Positions 61,690-64,000 of a stretch of DNA of 64,000 bases are shown one piece after another; position 1 is the first letter of the stretch, and each line of letters begins with the position of its first letter. The position numbers and the translations under genes were made by a program. This stretch comes from Streptomyces sp. PsTaAH-137. GTDB taxonomy: Bacteria > Actinomycetota > Actinomycetes > Streptomycetales > Streptomycetaceae. Below the pieces are notes generated by a model, which was given only the letters and a program-made list of their open reading frames with translations, was not told where the DNA came from and made no database searches. The stretch spans positions 248,001-312,000 of the forward strand of contig NZ_QLLY01000004.1 of assembly GCF_003259365.1 (NCBI RefSeq), read 5' to 3'.

Positions 61690-62643
61690 CTACTCGGGTG
61701 ACCGGTTCGCGGGCCAGTCCGGGACCCACAGCGCGTCGCCGGGCACCGGCTCGCGGGCGTAGCGGCCGGTCAGGTAGGTGCGCAGGGCGCGCAGCGCCGG
61801 GTGCGGGTTGTCGTCGCGCCACAGCAGCCAGTGCGGGTAGACGGGCGTGGGGCGGGTGACGGTGAGGAAGTGCAGGCCGAGGCCGGTGGGGCGGGTGAGC
61901 GGGGTGCGGGTGCCGATGAACGTGCCCAGGTCGTCGGACGCGGTGATCGTCCGCGCCATGTGCTCCATGCCGAACGCGGGTGCCGACGCGTCGAGCCGGA
62001 TGCCGAACGCGGCCGCGAACGCGGCGTAGTACGCGCCCCATTCGGTGGTCGGGTCCAGGCCCGGCATCAGGATCCGCAGCCCGGCCAGCTCCGCCGGGGA
62101 GACGTTCTGCGCACCGGCCAGCGGATGCGCGGACCCGACGGCGAGGATCACCGGCTCGTCGAGGACGCGGGCCGTGCGCACCGGCGCGGGCAGCCGCTCG
62201 GCGGGCAGGCTGTGCGCCCAGAACGCGGCGTCCACGCCCCCGTCCCGGACCGCTTCGAGCGCGGCCCGCCCCGCCGCGCGCACCACGACGACGTCGAGGG
62301 CGGCGTCCGGGTGGGCGTGGTGGAAGTCCTGGAGCAGTCCGGCCGTGCTCACGCGCGTACCGAGCACGTCCACGCGCAGCGGCCGGGCGCCGGGCCGCAC
62401 CGCCGCCTCCGCGTCCGCGACGGCCGCGAGGACGGCACGCGCGTGCGGCAGGAACGCCTGCCCGTCGAGAGTGAGGCGCGCGCCTCGCGGGGTGCGCAGC
62501 AGCAGCCGTACGCCGAGCTGCCGCTCCAGGACGGCGACGCGCTTGGAGGCGGCCTGCTGGGTGATGCCGAGGCCGGCGGCGGCGAGCTGGATCTGCCCCT
62601 CGTCGGCGACGGCGACGAAGGTGCGTACGACTTCCGGATCCAC
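61690..62643 (-). CDS. LysR-family transcriptional regulator
   Basis: 317 residues from the GTG at 62643. On the minus strand TTGTAT (62650-62655) ends six bases upstream and resembles a -10, so translation may be leaderless. HTH: VVRTFVAVADEGQIQLAAAG, LGITQQAASKRVAVLERQLG, VRLLLRTPRGARLTLDGQAF. The substrate-binding domain follows (VDVLGTRVSTAGLLQDFHHA, DAAFWAHSLPAERLPAPVRT, LDEPVILAVGSAHPLAGA). It is divergent from the MFS gene with the TACAACC-N3-GGTTGTA palindrome in between; the usual pattern is regulation of the exporter by LysR. Confidence 0.92.
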   Translation of the reverse strand: MDPEVVRTFVAVADEGQIQLAAAGLGITQQAASKRVAVLERQLGVRLLLRTPRGARLTLDGQAFLPHARAVLAAVADAEAAVRPGARPLRVDVLGTRVSTAGLLQDFHHAHPDAALDVVVVRAAGRAALEAVRDGGVDAAFWAHSLPAERLPAPVRTARVLDEPVILAVGSAHPLAGAQNVSPAELAGLRILMPGLDPTTEWGAYYAAFAAAFGIRLDASAPAFGMEHMARTITASDDLGTFIGTRTPLTRPTGLGLHFLTVTRPTPVYPHWLLWRDDNPHPALRALRTYLTGRYAREPVPGDALWVPDWPANRSPE

Positions 62644-62650
62644 CCCGCCA

Positions 62651-62667
62651 TACAACCACGGGTTGTA
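62651..62667. promoter_or_regulatory. LysR-box palindrome TACAACC-N3-GGTTGTA
   Basis: Perfect 7-bp arms separated by 3 bases between the divergent LysR and MFS genes; its left arm overlaps the LysR -10-like TTGTAT. Confidence 0.7.
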
Positions 62668-62726
62668 CGGGGGTGCCGTGTCGGTTGTTTGATCGCGGGC
62701 CGGGGCAGCGGCTTGGATCGCAGGTC

Positions 62727-63992
62727 ATGGGCGAGGTGAGGGCGGTGCGGGCCGGGCGGCTCGGGCGCGATTTCGGATGGCTGTGGGCGGCGTTCGCCGT
62801 CAGCTCGGCGGGCACGATGCTGGCCTTCGACGCGTTCGCGCTGATCGCCGTGACCGTGCTGCACAGCAGCCCCGCGCGGGTGTCGTTCCTCGCGGCGGCC
62901 GGGGTCGCGGCGGGCGCGGTGTTCGCGGTGCCGCTGGGGCCGTGGGTGGAGTTCCGCCGCAAGCGGCCCGTGATGATCGGCGCCGATCTGCTGCGCTGCG
63001 CCGCCCTGCTCACGCTCCCCGTCGCGTACGCGCTGGACGCGCTGTCCTACGCGCAGCTGGTCCTCGTCTCCGTGGTCGTCGCCACGGCCGACATCGTCTT
63101 CCGCTCCGCGAGCGGCGCGCACCTGAAGGCGCTGGTCCCCCAGGACGGGCTCATGACCGCCAGCGCCCGCTTCGAGTCGACGACCTGGACCACGACGGCC
63201 CTCGGGCCCCCGCTCGGGGGCGCCGCGATCGGTCTCTTCGGCCCGGTGACGACGGTCGTCGGCGACGCGCTGAGCTATCTGCTGTCGGCGGTGGGGGTCC
63301 GCGCCGTCCGCGCGCCCGAACCCGAGCCGCCCGCCCGCACCGGCGACCGGCTCACCGCCGCCGACCTCGCCGAGGGCTGGCGCTACCTCTGGCGCACCCC
63401 GTACCTGCGCGCCCTGTTCCTGAACTCGACCCTCGTCAACGGCCTGATCATGGTCGGCGCCCCGCTGATGGCCGTCCTGATGCTCCGCGAACTCGGCTTC
63501 CCGCCATGGGAGTACGGCCTCGCCTACGGCATCCCGTGCATCGGCGGCCTCATCGGCTCACGCCTCTCCTCACGCCTGGTCCACCGTTACGGGGAACAGC
63601 GCGTCCTGCGCTGGAGCGGCACCGCCCGCGTGTGCTGGCCGGTGGGGCTGGCCCTGACCGGCACCGGTACGGGTGGGCTGCTCACGGTGATCGTGGTGGA
63701 GCTGGGCCTGATCACGTGCATCGGCGTCTACAACCCGGTCCTCGCCAAAGAGCGCCTCCGGCACACCGACACGGACCGGCTGGCCCGGGTCCTGACGGCC
63801 TGGACCGTCACCGGCCGCGCCGTGACGGCCACCCTGACCCTGACCTGGGGCGCGCTGGCGTCTTTCATCGGCACGCGCCCGGCGCTGGCGGTGGCCGGGG
63901 TCCTGCTCCTGGCGACCCCGGCCCTGCTCCCTACAGCTCCCCGCGACTCGCTGCCGCGACGAACGCCGAGAACGCCTTCGGCGGGACCGTGA
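62727..63992 (+). CDS. MFS transporter
   Basis: 421 residues from the ATG at 62727 (CAGG upstream). It has the features of a 12-helix drug/metabolite exporter: FGWLWAAFAVSSAGTMLAFD, AGVAAGAVFAVPLGPWVEFR, the motif RRKRPVMIGADLLRC near residue 75, LLTLPVAYALDALSYAQLVL, ALGPPLGGAAIGLFG and TWTVTGRAVTATLTLTWGAL-like C-terminal helices. Members resemble macrolide-efflux-type MFS proteins. It is probably under control of the divergent LysR protein. Its 3' end overlaps the end of the DUF397 gene on the other strand. Confidence 0.9.
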   Translation: MGEVRAVRAGRLGRDFGWLWAAFAVSSAGTMLAFDAFALIAVTVLHSSPARVSFLAAAGVAAGAVFAVPLGPWVEFRRKRPVMIGADLLRCAALLTLPVAYALDALSYAQLVLVSVVVATADIVFRSASGAHLKALVPQDGLMTASARFESTTWTTTALGPPLGGAAIGLFGPVTTVVGDALSYLLSAVGVRAVRAPEPEPPARTGDRLTAADLAEGWRYLWRTPYLRALFLNSTLVNGLIMVGAPLMAVLMLRELGFPPWEYGLAYGIPCIGGLIGSRLSSRLVHRYGEQRVLRWSGTARVCWPVGLALTGTGTGGLLTVIVVELGLITCIGVYNPVLAKERLRHTDTDRLARVLTAWTVTGRAVTATLTLTWGALASFIGTRPALAVAGVLLLATPALLPTAPRDSLPRRTPRTPSAGP

Positions 63993-64000
63993 AGGTGCCG
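63931..64000 (-). CDS. DUF397-type protein, C-terminal end
   Basis: The stop TAG at 63933-63931 ends a frame that reads GTFTVPPKAFSAFVAAASRG, EL, running off the right edge. The FxVPpkAfsaFVaa.r.GEL ending matches DUF397 proteins, which in Streptomyces act with XRE regulators. It overlaps the MFS 3' end. Only 22 residues are visible, so the call is by resemblance. Confidence 0.6.
   Translation of the reverse strand, partial: GTFTVPPKAFSAFVAAASRGEL

Overview
This is a stretch of Streptomyces chromosome or that of a very close relative. The DNA has very high GC with strong third-position GC bias and many GTG and TTG starts. Several genes look leaderless. The content is typical of the genus: CobN-type B12 synthesis, Spo0M, BlaI/M56 pairs, GAF-ANTAR proteins, an EtfD-type iron-sulfur reductase, DUF397 and DUF6049. 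The calls rest on reading the sequence and remembered family motifs; no database search was run.

Layout. (1) 1-2938: the end of a glycan/polymer cluster on the minus strand (epimerase, MraY/WecA-like transferase, FkbM-like protein, glycosyltransferase). Three neighbouring enzymes have substitutions at signature catalytic positions. (2) 3252-11555: the membrane-bound EtfD-like Fe-S oxidoreductase, a palindromic block of a dispersed repeat, three tandem secreted FG-GAP beta-propeller proteins and a Yip1-like membrane protein. (3) 11632-13063: dcd with a phosphoribosyltransferase, and a small zinc-ribbon protein. (4) 13281-21912: tRNA-Gly(CCC) followed by an 8.5-kb integrated element bounded by 103-bp direct repeats of the tRNA 3' part. 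The element holds a GntR regulator with its operators, an RsbW-like ATPase, a DUF1152 protein, a three-gene toxin-antitoxin-SecB-like chaperone (TAC) operon and two GAF-ANTAR regulators. No integrase is recognisable, so it looks like a stranded or cis-mobilisable element.

(5) 21907-29799: small membrane proteins, signal peptidase I, an Imm10-like protein, TerD, TatA, an LCP-family cell-wall ligase and an MgtA-type P-ATPase with an ArsR-type repressor. (6) 29943-35730: a BlaI/M56 pair, TerB, two CNNM/CorC transporters, Spo0M and a second TatA. Two 18-bp palindromes TTCTAC-N6-GTAGAA lie in the promoters of this section. (7) 35857-43001: TetR with an AidB-like acyl-CoA dehydrogenase, an ECF41 sigma factor with an NDH-2-like oxidoreductase, and a Tat-exported family 8 polysaccharide lyase. 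(8) 43014-45433: an internally deleted Uma2 relic and a secreted YVTN/WD40 plus Ig-like protein.

(9) 45677-57591: the cobalamin cluster. cobN sits behind a B12 riboswitch; divergent from it are cobG, cobH and a fused cobIJ; cobK converges on cobIJ; cobM and cobL form a separate minus-strand pair. Three unrelated genes separate cobK from cobM. cobN and cobG each carry an in-frame copy of the same 44-bp intergenic repeat, and cobG also holds three 57-bp units of a second dispersed repeat. (10) 57747-64000: glyoxalase, DUF6049 protein, small membrane protein, subtilisin-like lipoprotein, a divergent LysR/MFS pair and the end of a DUF397 gene.

The strongest candidates for new biology are the TAC operon inside the tRNA-Gly element, the dispersed repeats turned into protein linkers in CobN and CobG, and the set of adjacent probable pseudoenzymes at the left end.
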